Virus record (IMG/VR): IMGVR_UViG_3300013005_005404
Coordinates: 1-29,515 of that record
Length of the DNA stretch: 29,515 nt
Direction: 5' to 3' (one strand)
From: a virus
Shown here: in pieces, positions 14,924-22,158 of the stretch
Layout of the letters: the number at the start of each line of letters is the position of its first letter
Numbering within the stretch: position 1 is the first letter of the stretch
Notes under the pieces: model-generated
The model's input: the letters and a program-made list of their open reading frames with translations, nothing else
What the model was told of the DNA's origin: nothing
Databases searched by the model: none
Made by a program: the position numbers and the translations under genes

Positions 14924-15775
14924 ATGCAAAAAATATCTCAGAAAGAGCTTTTAGATGAAGGCTTTCTTAACACTATACGAAAAATTACTAGTCCTATAGC
15001 TAAGACTGTTGCCGGTGCTGCTGGAGCTGCAAAAGGGATAGCGAAAGTTGTAGCACCTAATCTCTCTCAAGCGATAGGTAGTGATATTAATAAAATTAAA
15101 TCTATAGGTAAGAGTGCATCTGATGCATTTACAGCAGAAAAAAATAAACAAATTAATTCAACACCGGAGAGATTTGTAGAAAATGAATTAAAGACTAACT
15201 GGACAAAGGTATTTGACCCTGCCTCAATAAAAGTAACCAGTAAGCAAAATGCTGCTCCTATGAGCCATAAAAGCTTTCGTTTATCTAAAGTTAATAAGTT
15301 TTTTATATATTTTGAGGCAAATCGTTATAAAAAACAAGGCGGAGTTGAGGTGTTTAAGGGTAATGCGGCAATAAGTAAGGGCAGTGATGGTAAGTTTACT
15401 TTAGAGGATATTGAGGATAATAATGGTAACAGCATATCTAATTCAGGCTCTAATGAAACCTTACCAAAGCTCGACGACCTAATGAAAAAATTGAATTTCA
15501 ATACTACTAACTCAACTGCGAGTAAATGGGCTACAGCTTTAAAGCGAACCTTTAGAGGTGGAATAAGAGACCCGAGAAAAGAAATAGATACATTAATACC
15601 TGCTGCAGCAAATAATGATAATTACGTCCTTACGACGGCTGACGTAGATACCCTAAGACAATATCTTAAAGATGAGTTTCTAATATCAGAAAAAAATAAT
15701 CAAAAAGATTTACTATTACAGTTGAAATTACTAAACGACTCATATAATAAAACATATGAGTTATCAAAGCACTAA
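14924..15775 (+). CDS. Late protein with capsid-targeting-like N-terminus, unknown family
   Basis: A 283-residue protein I do not recognise. With the start set by the late box it begins MQKISQKELLDEGFLN, an ideal prohead-protease target (L-D-E/G). An Ala/Gly-rich stretch (TVAGAAGAAKGIAKVVAP, about 20-45) that could be an amphipathic or membrane-active helix follows, then a mixed alpha/beta domain with SFRLSKVNKFFIYFEANRYKK and an RGGIRDPRKEID segment, and a Lys-rich helical end. No catalytic motif. It looks like a packaged internal protein similar in design to those at 7551-12845, but outside that block. Its end overlaps the queD start by 20 bases, so the two are probably co-expressed. Confidence 0.75.
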   Translation: MQKISQKELLDEGFLNTIRKITSPIAKTVAGAAGAAKGIAKVVAPNLSQAIGSDINKIKSIGKSASDAFTAEKNKQINSTPERFVENELKTNWTKVFDPASIKVTSKQNAAPMSHKSFRLSKVNKFFIYFEANRYKKQGGVEVFKGNAAISKGSDGKFTLEDIEDNNGNSISNSGSNETLPKLDDLMKKLNFNTTNSTASKWATALKRTFRGGIRDPRKEIDTLIPAAANNDNYVLTTADVDTLRQYLKDEFLISEKNNQKDLLLQLKLLNDSYNKTYELSKH

Positions 15776-16394
15776 AATTATTGAACTAGGTTCATGTGCG
15801 TTTAGACAATGGAGAGCTACGCATAGTCACTGTCGGTTTCTTCACGGATATCAGTTAAAGGCCAAAATTTGGTTTGGATGTTCGTCACTTGACGAAAGAA
15901 ACTGGTGTGTAGATTTTGGTGGCTTGAAAGAGCTTAAAGCTAAATTACAGCATGTATTTGATCATACCACTACTGTAGCAGCAGATGATCCAGAGCTAGC
16001 AACATTCGAAGAACTAGATCGTAAAGGTATTATACAGCTCCGTGTTCTAGAAAAAGGTGTAGGAATTGAAAGAGTTGCAGAGGTTGTTCATAGCATTGCA
16101 AATAGCTATATTAAATCTCTTACTACTGATAGGTGCTGGGTTGATAAAGTTGAGGTATTTGAGCATGAAGAAAATTCTGCTACTTTTACAAATAATGAAG
16201 ACGAGTTGAAGTATAACAATTTTGTACTAAATCTAAAAAAGATACCTCATACCGAAACTGAAAAAGATATACCGCTGGAAAACGCAGAACAACCTGCACC
16301 ACTAACGCAACAGCATTCAAAGAATGCTGCACCTGTAGGTAACCATGTATCTCAGGGTATGGGTAATCCGTTTGCCGGTACTAGTTGGGGTTAA
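15756..16394 (+). CDS. queD: 6-carboxytetrahydropterin synthase, QueD-like
   Basis: Second enzyme of 7-deazaguanine (preQ0) synthesis, acting on the FolE product. Active-site elements: H23 and C26 in ATHSHCRFLHGY, DFGGLKELKAKL, FDHTTTVAADDPE (catalytic His) and VEVFEHEENSA (Glu). The usual C-x3-HGH is C-x3-HGY here, replacing one of the three zinc histidines with Tyr32. At 212 residues it is much longer than cellular QueD (about 120), because of an acidic/Gln-rich tail from about residue 155 that ends GMGNPFAGTSWG. It overlaps the upstream late gene by 20 bases, hence is probably late, in contrast to folE and queE. Its stop shares TTA/TAA bases with the phoH stop on the other strand. Confidence 0.88.
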   Translation: MSYQSTKIIELGSCAFRQWRATHSHCRFLHGYQLKAKIWFGCSSLDERNWCVDFGGLKELKAKLQHVFDHTTTVAADDPELATFEELDRKGIIQLRVLEKGVGIERVAEVVHSIANSYIKSLTTDRCWVDKVEVFEHEENSATFTNNEDELKYNNFVLNLKKIPHTETEKDIPLENAEQPAPLTQQHSKNAAPVGNHVSQGMGNPFAGTSWG

Positions 16395-17140
16395 TGTTTT
16401 GCTTCTAAAACATCAACAATAAATCGTAAAATTTTACTTCTTACGATTTCTGTTTCGCCAAATTTAAATGCGTAGATTTCATTATCTACGCATTTTTCAT
16501 TGTTAAAGCGTTTAAATATCTCTTCGTATCCCGAAGCTTTACCAATGTCAGATTGCTTTAAATCTCCACAAACAATATATTTTGTATTTTTACCAAAGCG
16601 GGTTAATATTGTAACAAGCTCACCCTTGGTTAAGTTCTGTGCTTCATCTACTATTACAACACTATCGTTGAATGTAAGTCCTCTAACAAAGTTAACAGGC
16701 ACTGCATGTATAATGTTACTAGACTGTAGTAACCCGCATGTACCATCATCGGTAACCTCTCTAACCTTTTCAATTAAAGGCATTGCGTAAGGTAAGAATT
16801 TATCATCTACCTCACCTGGAAGTGCACCAATAGATCTTGACGCAGACTCAATAACAGATCTAATGTAGGTAATACCTCGCGTCTTTTGATCTTTAATGAG
16901 CTCTAAACCTGCAAGTACGGCAATATATGACTTTGCACTACCCGCTGGTCCATCAACAAAGACCATATTAGTCTCTTCACGCTTTATGCATTCATAAAAC
17001 GCTTTGTGGTTGGTATTGAAGTAGAAGGGCTTTTTAATTTTAAAATTAAAAAGCCAGTTTTTTTGGATAGAATCTTCGATATCTACTAATTCATCCAAAC
17101 CTGCATTTTTACGCTTACGCGTAGGGGACTTGTGAGTCAT
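16391..17140 (-). CDS. phoH: PhoH-like P-loop ATPase
   Basis: A phage PhoH of 249 residues, a family found in many marine phages; its role is unsettled (ATPase, possibly RNA-related). Walker A is GPAGSAKS (64-71), SRSIGALPGE (101-110) is the family's characteristic loop and VDEAQN (164-169) is Walker B, followed by LTRFG and VCGDLKQSDI. The basic N-terminus MTHKSPTRKRK is phage-specific. An AATAAATA box lies 15 bases before the ATG, so it appears to be a late gene, divergent from queE. The end overlaps queD by four bases tail to tail. Confidence 0.93.
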   Translation of the reverse strand: MTHKSPTRKRKNAGLDELVDIEDSIQKNWLFNFKIKKPFYFNTNHKAFYECIKREETNMVFVDGPAGSAKSYIAVLAGLELIKDQKTRGITYIRSVIESASRSIGALPGEVDDKFLPYAMPLIEKVREVTDDGTCGLLQSSNIIHAVPVNFVRGLTFNDSVVIVDEAQNLTKGELVTILTRFGKNTKYIVCGDLKQSDIGKASGYEEIFKRFNNEKCVDNEIYAFKFGETEIVRSKILRFIVDVLEAKH

Positions 17141-17147
17141 GCATTAG

Positions 17148-17155
17148 TATTTATT
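17148..17155 (-). promoter_or_regulatory. Late promoter box AATAAATA for phoH
   Basis: Minus-strand NATAAATA (17155-17148), 15 bases before the phoH ATG at 17140; predicted leader about 2 bases. It sits back to back with the queE promoter. Confidence 0.5.
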
Positions 17156-17164
17156 CAAAAACAC

Positions 17165-17192
17165 TTGATTCTGTCAGGAACTATATCATAAT
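17165..17192 (+). promoter_or_regulatory. Early sigma70-like promoter of queE
   Basis: TTGATT (17165-17170), 16 bases, CATAAT (17187-17192), then 9 bases to the ATG at 17202. The -10 could also be read as TAATAT two bases on. The -35 is the same hexamer as at uvsY, folE and 22124. Confidence 0.5.
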
Positions 17193-17201
17193 ATATTATA
17201 T

Positions 17202-17963
17202 ATGAGCGTAGATTGTGATACAGAGACTATCTTTTTAAGTGATGATCTTATCTTTTACACACTAGAAGGTGAAGGTGAGTATATCGGTCAACCTTCTGTC
17301 TTTATGAGGATGTCCATGTGTAATCTTACTTGTGTAGGATTTGCGTCGGAAGATTCACCTAATGGTTGTGACTCGTTTATCTCTTGGTCAGTAAAGAATA
17401 AGAAGTCATTTAATGAAATCTTCGAACTCATGGAGACTGGTAATCACGTCACTCACTTACGTGAAGGTGCTATTTGGAAGCTAACTGGTGGCGAGCCTAT
17501 GATTCAGCAGAAACAATTGCTTAAATTTGTCGAGGCGTTTAGAGATCGATATAATTTTACACCTCGTATTGACTTTGAAACTAATGCTACATTAATGCCT
17601 GACGAGCGATGGGTTACAGAGTTTAACGCTACGTTTACCACCTCACCTAAGCTTACAACAAATGGTGATCCTGAAGAGAAGACTTATAAACCTGAAGTAC
17701 TTAAATGGCATAAAGAACATAATTCTGGATTTAAATTTGTAATTAGTAAATCAGAAGACATTGAGGAGATCTGGCGTAAATATATCAAAGATAAAGAAAA
17801 TATTAATGTACCTCTCAATCGGGTATGGTTTATGCCTTGCTGCGGTTCACGTGAAGAGCATATAGAAAAGGCACCAGCTGTAGCTGAATACGCTAAAGCA
17901 ATGCATGTTAATTTCAGTCCGAGACTTCACTTGCTTCTCTGGAACATGGCTCTTAAAGTATAA
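17202..17963 (+). CDS. queE: 7-carboxy-7-deazaguanine synthase, QueE-like radical SAM enzyme
   Basis: Third step of preQ0 synthesis, converting carboxytetrahydropterin to carboxydeazaguanine with SAM and a 4Fe-4S cluster. Family marks: FYTLEGEGEYIGQPSVFMR (substrate loop), the cluster cysteines C40-x3-C44-x11-C56 (an expanded spacing instead of the classical CxxxCxxC), LTGGEP, FETNAT and TSPKL. The length of 253 is normal. QueC, the next enzyme, is not in the window. Downstream genes follow after 5 and 18 bases. Its promoter is early-like while queD is in a late unit, so the pathway genes are split in timing if the promoter calls hold. Confidence 0.9.
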   Translation: MSVDCDTETIFLSDDLIFYTLEGEGEYIGQPSVFMRMSMCNLTCVGFASEDSPNGCDSFISWSVKNKKSFNEIFELMETGNHVTHLREGAIWKLTGGEPMIQQKQLLKFVEAFRDRYNFTPRIDFETNATLMPDERWVTEFNATFTTSPKLTTNGDPEEKTYKPEVLKWHKEHNSGFKFVISKSEDIEEIWRKYIKDKENINVPLNRVWFMPCCGSREEHIEKAPAVAEYAKAMHVNFSPRLHLLLWNMALKV

Positions 17964-17968
17964 TTATT

Positions 17969-18601
17969 ATGAGAAATGTTAATCTTCCTAAATCTCGAGT
18001 TTATATCCGTAAAGACGCTTTTGGTGGTAGTATAGAAGAATTTGAGCCAGCGTGGCTGGTATCTGTTAGAGCATTAAGAAATCGCCCTTTCGTATTTCAG
18101 GTATGGGTAGATGCTTATGCAGCATGCTATGATAAAATACCACCTCAATGTGTATACTGGCGCGAGCCTGAAACGTATCATAATGCTCTTCCATTACACA
18201 AAATACAAATGTGGGAGTGTTTAAGCGGATCAGTTGAACTTTGGCAAAAACTACAGCTAGTTGATGTTCCTATGTTAGTCAATCTTGGTAAAGGAGTACA
18301 GCCTATGACAGGTCACTACTGGTTTACGCTTGACTTTCTTCCTGAGAGTAATTCTTTAGGAGTGTTAGATGTAGGTGATGTCGAGCTGCTAGAAGAGCAT
18401 AAGGAGGGTAATGTAATTAAATTAGAGAATGGACAAATAGCTATTTACCCTAATAATAGACTTAAATGGCTACCTGTATCATTAACACCGCAAAGTGCTA
18501 TAAGCGAGATACCTAATTGGGAGGTAGCAACAAATGAAAAATGGGATGACTGGTGGGATGATTCGAATGAAATTCTTGGTGATGCAAAGTGGGCATATTA
18601 A
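17969..18601 (+). CDS. Conserved phage protein, function unknown
   Basis: A 210-residue protein that I can place only as a conserved hypothetical of T4-like marine phages. It is rich in Trp (WREPETYHNALPLHKIQMWECLSG at about 74-98 is the most conserved-looking part; also a WDDWWDD tail). The central part looks like beta strands (SVRALRNRPFVFQVWVD, MTGHYWFTLDFLPESN). No catalytic motif, signal peptide or membrane segment. Five bases after queE and 18 before the HNH gene, it is likely in the same transcription unit. Confidence 0.75.
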   Translation: MRNVNLPKSRVYIRKDAFGGSIEEFEPAWLVSVRALRNRPFVFQVWVDAYAACYDKIPPQCVYWREPETYHNALPLHKIQMWECLSGSVELWQKLQLVDVPMLVNLGKGVQPMTGHYWFTLDFLPESNSLGVLDVGDVELLEEHKEGNVIKLENGQIAIYPNNRLKWLPVSLTPQSAISEIPNWEVATNEKWDDWWDDSNEILGDAKWAY

Positions 18602-18619
18602 CTTTTTTTTAGTTATATA

Positions 18620-19222
18620 ATGAAAGCCTATAAGACTCTTGTATTAAATAAGTATTATTTTCCGGTTGCTGTTGAAGGTATTCAAAAAACCTTCGGTAAC
18701 ATTTTTTCTGGTGCGGTAATACCGCTGGATATCTCTTACGAAGAGGATGAAGATGCTCGTGTAAATCTTGAGAATGTAGAATACTTTACGACGGTACCGA
18801 ATGTACAGGACTGGCTCTCTCTACCAATTAGACCGTACGATGAGTACCTACAGACAGCAAAAGGACCTGTAAGAGTTCCGCAGGTAGTTATATGTACAAA
18901 CTTTGATAGAGTTATATTTAATAGAGTTCAATTTCCTACAAAGCATAATATCTATAAGAGAGATAATTATACTTGCTTATATACTGGAAAGAAACTATCT
19001 AAAGAAGAGCTTAGTGTTGATCACGTCGTACCTAAAAGCAAAGGCGGTAAGGATACTTGGGAGAATTTAGTCACTTGCGATAGGCTCTTGAACTCAAAGA
19101 AGAGTAACAAATATTTAAGTGAAGCAGGACTTAAATTAAGATATAGACCATACAAGCCTAATAACGGTCTTACGTTTGATATTTACAAAGATGAGTGGTC
19201 TTCTTTCTTGAAAAATTGCTAG
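18620..19222 (+). CDS. HNH endonuclease
   Basis: A 200-residue HNH nuclease. The module is at the C-terminus: KRDNYTCLYTGKKL (113-126), SVDHVVPKSKGGKDTWENL (132-150, with the DH pair 134-135 and N149), then CDRLLNSKKSNK. The cysteine pairs of the zinc-binding subtype are incomplete (CLYTG replaces CxxC), as in a phage subtype that may lack zinc. The first 105 residues (MKAYKTLVLNKYYFPVAVEG...) belong to the same phage family but are not a known DNA-binding domain. It could be a homing enzyme or a host-DNA nuclease. No SD or late box before the ATG; it probably depends on the queE promoter. Confidence 0.85.
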   Translation: MKAYKTLVLNKYYFPVAVEGIQKTFGNIFSGAVIPLDISYEEDEDARVNLENVEYFTTVPNVQDWLSLPIRPYDEYLQTAKGPVRVPQVVICTNFDRVIFNRVQFPTKHNIYKRDNYTCLYTGKKLSKEELSVDHVVPKSKGGKDTWENLVTCDRLLNSKKSNKYLSEAGLKLRYRPYKPNNGLTFDIYKDEWSSFLKNC

Positions 19223-19235
19223 AAGAGCATATATA
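19208..19235 (+). promoter_or_regulatory. Possible sigma70-like promoter of the kinase gene
   Basis: TTGAAA (19208-19213), 16 bases, TATATA (19230-19235), 5 bases before the ATG at 19241. It overlaps the end of the HNH gene. Geometry agrees with the other early promoters, but the match is modest. Confidence 0.35.
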
Positions 19236-19240
19236 ACCGT

Positions 19241-19972
19241 ATGCGAATAGCTTTCTCAGGTACTGCAAATACAGGAAAAACAACTCTTATTAAAAATTTC
19301 TTAGCTGTTTGGTCTCAATATACGACTCCAGAAAAAACATATAGAGATCTAATAAAAGAAAAAAATTTATCTCATTCGTCTGCTACCACTACGGATACAC
19401 AGTGGGAGATTCTTAACTTTATGATTGACCAACTTCAATCATATGATAAAAACTCTAAAGTAGTTTTTGATAGATGCCCACTCGATAATCTAGCGTATAC
19501 ATTATGGGCACATGATAAAGGTATTGATGGATTTGATAAAAAATATGTAGATAAATGTATCACCCTTACTAAGGAATCAATGAGACATTTAGATATCATT
19601 TTTTTACTTCAATACGATGAGTCTATTAAAGTCCAAGATGATGGAGTTAGAGACACAGATATACAGTATATAAAAGAGATAGATAATATATTCGCTGCTT
19701 TATTCGCGCAGTACGAACAGAATTATGATGCTGATATATTTTTTCCAAAAGATGATTCACCTGGCGTAATTATACTTCCGGCTAATCCTCAAAGACGTAT
19801 CGATATTATCTCAGAATATATTAACATGGATGGTGAGCTATATGGAGATGAGCATTCCTTGTTTAACCCTGAGAAGCTAGATGAACTCGAAGCTCTCGTT
19901 AAGCAGCAAAAAGCTGCTCTAGACCAAGAAGAAAAGGAAAAAGAGTTATTTAAAAAGTTCGGTCTTAGTTAG
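19241..19972 (+). CDS. P-loop nucleoside/nucleotide kinase-like protein
   Basis: A 243-residue P-loop NTPase of the NadR/dNMP-kinase-like group. Walker A is GTANTGKTT (7-15) and VVFDRCPLDNLAY (74-86) carries the D-R-x-x-x-D element of these kinases; LLQYDESIKVQDDGVRDTD (about 130-148) matches the lid region with R. Likely substrate is a nucleotide or nucleoside, not determinable here. The C-terminus is a charged helix (ELEALVKQQKAALDQEEKEKELFKK). It is the last plus-strand gene before the convergent tail fibre and overlaps it by 8 bases. Confidence 0.8.
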   Translation: MRIAFSGTANTGKTTLIKNFLAVWSQYTTPEKTYRDLIKEKNLSHSSATTTDTQWEILNFMIDQLQSYDKNSKVVFDRCPLDNLAYTLWAHDKGIDGFDKKYVDKCITLTKESMRHLDIIFLLQYDESIKVQDDGVRDTDIQYIKEIDNIFAALFAQYEQNYDADIFFPKDDSPGVIILPANPQRRIDIISEYINMDGELYGDEHSLFNPEKLDELEALVKQQKAALDQEEKEKELFKKFGLS

Positions 19973-22103
19973 CAGACTCAAGAGCTTCTATTCTACTTTG
20001 TAACTCTTGATTTTTTGTTGAGAGCTCTTGAACTGCTTTAATAAGCGGTCCTATAAATGAACTATAACCTAACGATAGAACATCTGCACCGCCGTTAACT
20101 TTCATATCTTGATATCCGTCAAAGTCAACATTAAGTTCATCCGCTGCTTGTTTAACTTCCTGTGCTATTAAGCCTTGATGATATCTCTTACCTGCTTGTG
20201 AACCGTCTTTAGGTAAGAATGTTTTTGTAACCCGATCATAATAGTTTTCTCTTAGATCATATCTATATTCTACAGGTCTTAGTTTACTTATAAAGTTTAA
20301 TCCGAGTTGAGTATCTTTAATATCAACTTTATCTCTAGCATCGGAGATTGTTTGAACGACACCACCCTTAACGAATGTGTCAGAGTTACCATCACCAAGC
20401 ACGATTTGATTTGATCTATTAATAAGTGCATTCAGACCTATAGCTACCGAATTTGTAATAGGTATAGAGCTAGCAGAGAAGAATCCAGAGTTACGACCAA
20501 TACATATAATATCAGAAGCTCCTCTTGTATTTTGGGTATTAGCTCCGGAATTGTTACCTATGTGAATGCAATTATTACCAGATAGCATTTGCGACCCAGC
20601 GTAATAACCTAAAGCTACATTAAACTCTCCACTAAGAGCATTTGTCGTAGCTCCTGCTTGCCCTAATGCATTAAAACCTATACCTACATTATAATCTGAA
20701 CTTCTTGCTAGTCTCTCACAAGCATTAGTACCGATAGCGATATTATAATCTGCTCCAGACGCCATATAGGTAGCAGTAGAATATCCTATAGCTATGTTAC
20801 CAGTAGCAGTTGTAGATGTATCGGTCATTACATTATAACCAATAGCAGTATTACCGAATCCTGTTTGCATTTTTCGAAGCGCGTTAGCACCTACTGCAAT
20901 GTTACCAAAGCCTGATGTTAAATCATCAAGAGAATTAACCCCTACAGCAACGTTATCACTACCTGTATTAGAACCAGCGCTTAGCACGGTGTTATTGTTC
21001 ATAACACTATATCCAACTGCGACGTTGCGCTCCGCATTTGTTATTTTACCAAGCGTAAAAGCACCAACTGCTACGTTACTGTTACCAGTAACAGTATTAG
21101 TGCTCATTGTCTCTAAACCAACACCTACATTATAAAATCCAGTTGTAAGACGCTGCAACGAACCACGACCGAGTGCTACGTTTTGATGACCAGTTGTTAT
21201 AGTAGTGAGAGCTTCACGACCAACCGCTACGTTACCGTAGCCCGTTACATTACCTAAATGCATTGATTCAGTACCTAGTGCAACGTTATAAACACCTACT
21301 GTAATTCCCTGACCAGCACTTAAACCAACACATGTATTTTGCGAACCTGTAGTTAAATTATCCAGTGAATCGGTTCCAATGCCAACGTTGTTACTACCAG
21401 TAACATTACCCTTACTCATAACACTAGCACCTATACCAATGTTACGATCTCCACCTGTAAGTCTATTTAGAGCGTCACGACCTACGGCTAGGTTGTAATT
21501 ACCTGTAACAGTACTAAGGCTCATAACAGATGCACCGATACCTATATTGTAAAACCCTGTTGTTAGGTTATCTAGTGCATCTTTACCTATCGCAATGTTA
21601 TTATCGCTAATAACATTCTTTTGACTCATTACACTCTGACCTATTGCAATGTTACTATCTCCAGTAGTTAAATTAGCTAGTGCTTGTCTACCAATACCAA
21701 TGTTGTAGGTGCCATCTGTAATCTTATCTAGAGTATCTGATCCTATTCCTATATTACCTATACCGACAACACGACCCTGACTCATCGAGCTCTTACCTAT
21801 AGCAATGTTATCTAAGCCAGTAGTTATATTAGTACCCACTTCAATACCTACAAGTACGTTACTACCACTTAAATTATTAACGAATGTTTGGGTAATAGCG
21901 GATAGTTGAGTAATTTGCGTTTGAAGACTAAAAATTAACGGCGCAAAAGTGGTGTTTTCTAGAGTTATGATAAAATCACTAAAGTCTAGTATATAAGTGC
22001 CTTCATCAGGCTTTTCGACTATGAGATAATTTCCAGTTGCAATATCTAAAGCTTGAGGAAGATCTAAGATATTAGTATAAGTTGATGTATTGCATGATGC
22101 CAT
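19965..22103 (-). CDS. Tail fibre with beta-roll repeats and S74 intramolecular chaperone
   Basis: A 712-residue adhesin-type tail fibre. An N-terminal part (1-75, with TFAPLIFSLQTQITQLSA, a possible trimer coil) presumably joins the virion. Residues about 75-575 are some 27 short units of the type N-[IV]-[AG]-[IVL]-G followed by 8-10 residues, the pattern of YadA-like head repeats that fold as a left-handed beta-roll in a trimer. Residues 587-712 form a peptidase S74 chaperone: SDARDKVDIKD at its start (S587 and a Lys as the self-cleavage pair), LRPVEYRYD, HQGLIAQEVKQA and a terminal coil. The chaperone releases itself after trimer folding. An AATAAATA box 16 bases before the ATG makes it late. 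It probably sets host range; sugar genes follow divergently. Confidence 0.92.
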   Translation of the reverse strand: MASCNTSTYTNILDLPQALDIATGNYLIVEKPDEGTYILDFSDFIITLENTTFAPLIFSLQTQITQLSAITQTFVNNLSGSNVLVGIEVGTNITTGLDNIAIGKSSMSQGRVVGIGNIGIGSDTLDKITDGTYNIGIGRQALANLTTGDSNIAIGQSVMSQKNVISDNNIAIGKDALDNLTTGFYNIGIGASVMSLSTVTGNYNLAVGRDALNRLTGGDRNIGIGASVMSKGNVTGSNNVGIGTDSLDNLTTGSQNTCVGLSAGQGITVGVYNVALGTESMHLGNVTGYGNVAVGREALTTITTGHQNVALGRGSLQRLTTGFYNVGVGLETMSTNTVTGNSNVAVGAFTLGKITNAERNVAVGYSVMNNNTVLSAGSNTGSDNVAVGVNSLDDLTSGFGNIAVGANALRKMQTGFGNTAIGYNVMTDTSTTATGNIAIGYSTATYMASGADYNIAIGTNACERLARSSDYNVGIGFNALGQAGATTNALSGEFNVALGYYAGSQMLSGNNCIHIGNNSGANTQNTRGASDIICIGRNSGFFSASSIPITNSVAIGLNALINRSNQIVLGDGNSDTFVKGGVVQTISDARDKVDIKDTQLGLNFISKLRPVEYRYDLRENYYDRVTKTFLPKDGSQAGKRYHQGLIAQEVKQAADELNVDFDGYQDMKVNGGADVLSLGYSSFIGPLIKAVQELSTKNQELQSRIEALESAN
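20380..21880 (-). repeat. Degenerate coding repeats of the tail fibre
   Basis: About 27 imperfect repeats of 39-90 bases, visible on the plus strand as recurring ACCTATnnCAATGTTA-like words, encode the beta-roll of the fibre. Units are often paired (a '...LTTG.YN' unit and a '...VTG.SN' unit). They are divergent at the DNA level, so they have probably not been freshly duplicated, but they give a substrate for recombination that changes fibre length. Confidence 0.8.
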
Positions 22104-22111
22104 CTTAATTA

Positions 22112-22119
22112 TATTTATT
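22112..22119 (-). promoter_or_regulatory. Late promoter box AATAAATA for the tail fibre
   Basis: Minus-strand NATAAATA (22119-22112), 16 bases before the tail-fibre ATG at 22103, predicted leader about 3 bases. Four bases away an early-type -35 faces the opposite way. Confidence 0.6.
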
Positions 22120-22123
22120 ACAG

Positions 22124-22150
22124 TTGATTTTTTTCCTAGGTGTAGATAAT
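22124..22150 (+). promoter_or_regulatory. Early sigma70-like promoter of the sugar island
   Basis: TTGATT (22124-22129), 15 bases, GATAAT (22145-22150), 8 bases to the ATG at 22159. The spacer is shorter than ideal. The hexamer and distance to the ATG agree with the other divergent junctions. Confidence 0.4.
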
Positions 22151-22158
22151 TAAATTAG

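Noticed and set aside
18602-18619. T-tract before the HNH gene as a terminator
   Set aside because: No preceding GC stem; the run is a plain AT-rich gap of 18 bases.
20380-21880. Repeats as a CRISPR array
   Set aside because: Unequal, diverged repeats inside one long open frame with no spacers; they encode beta-roll units.
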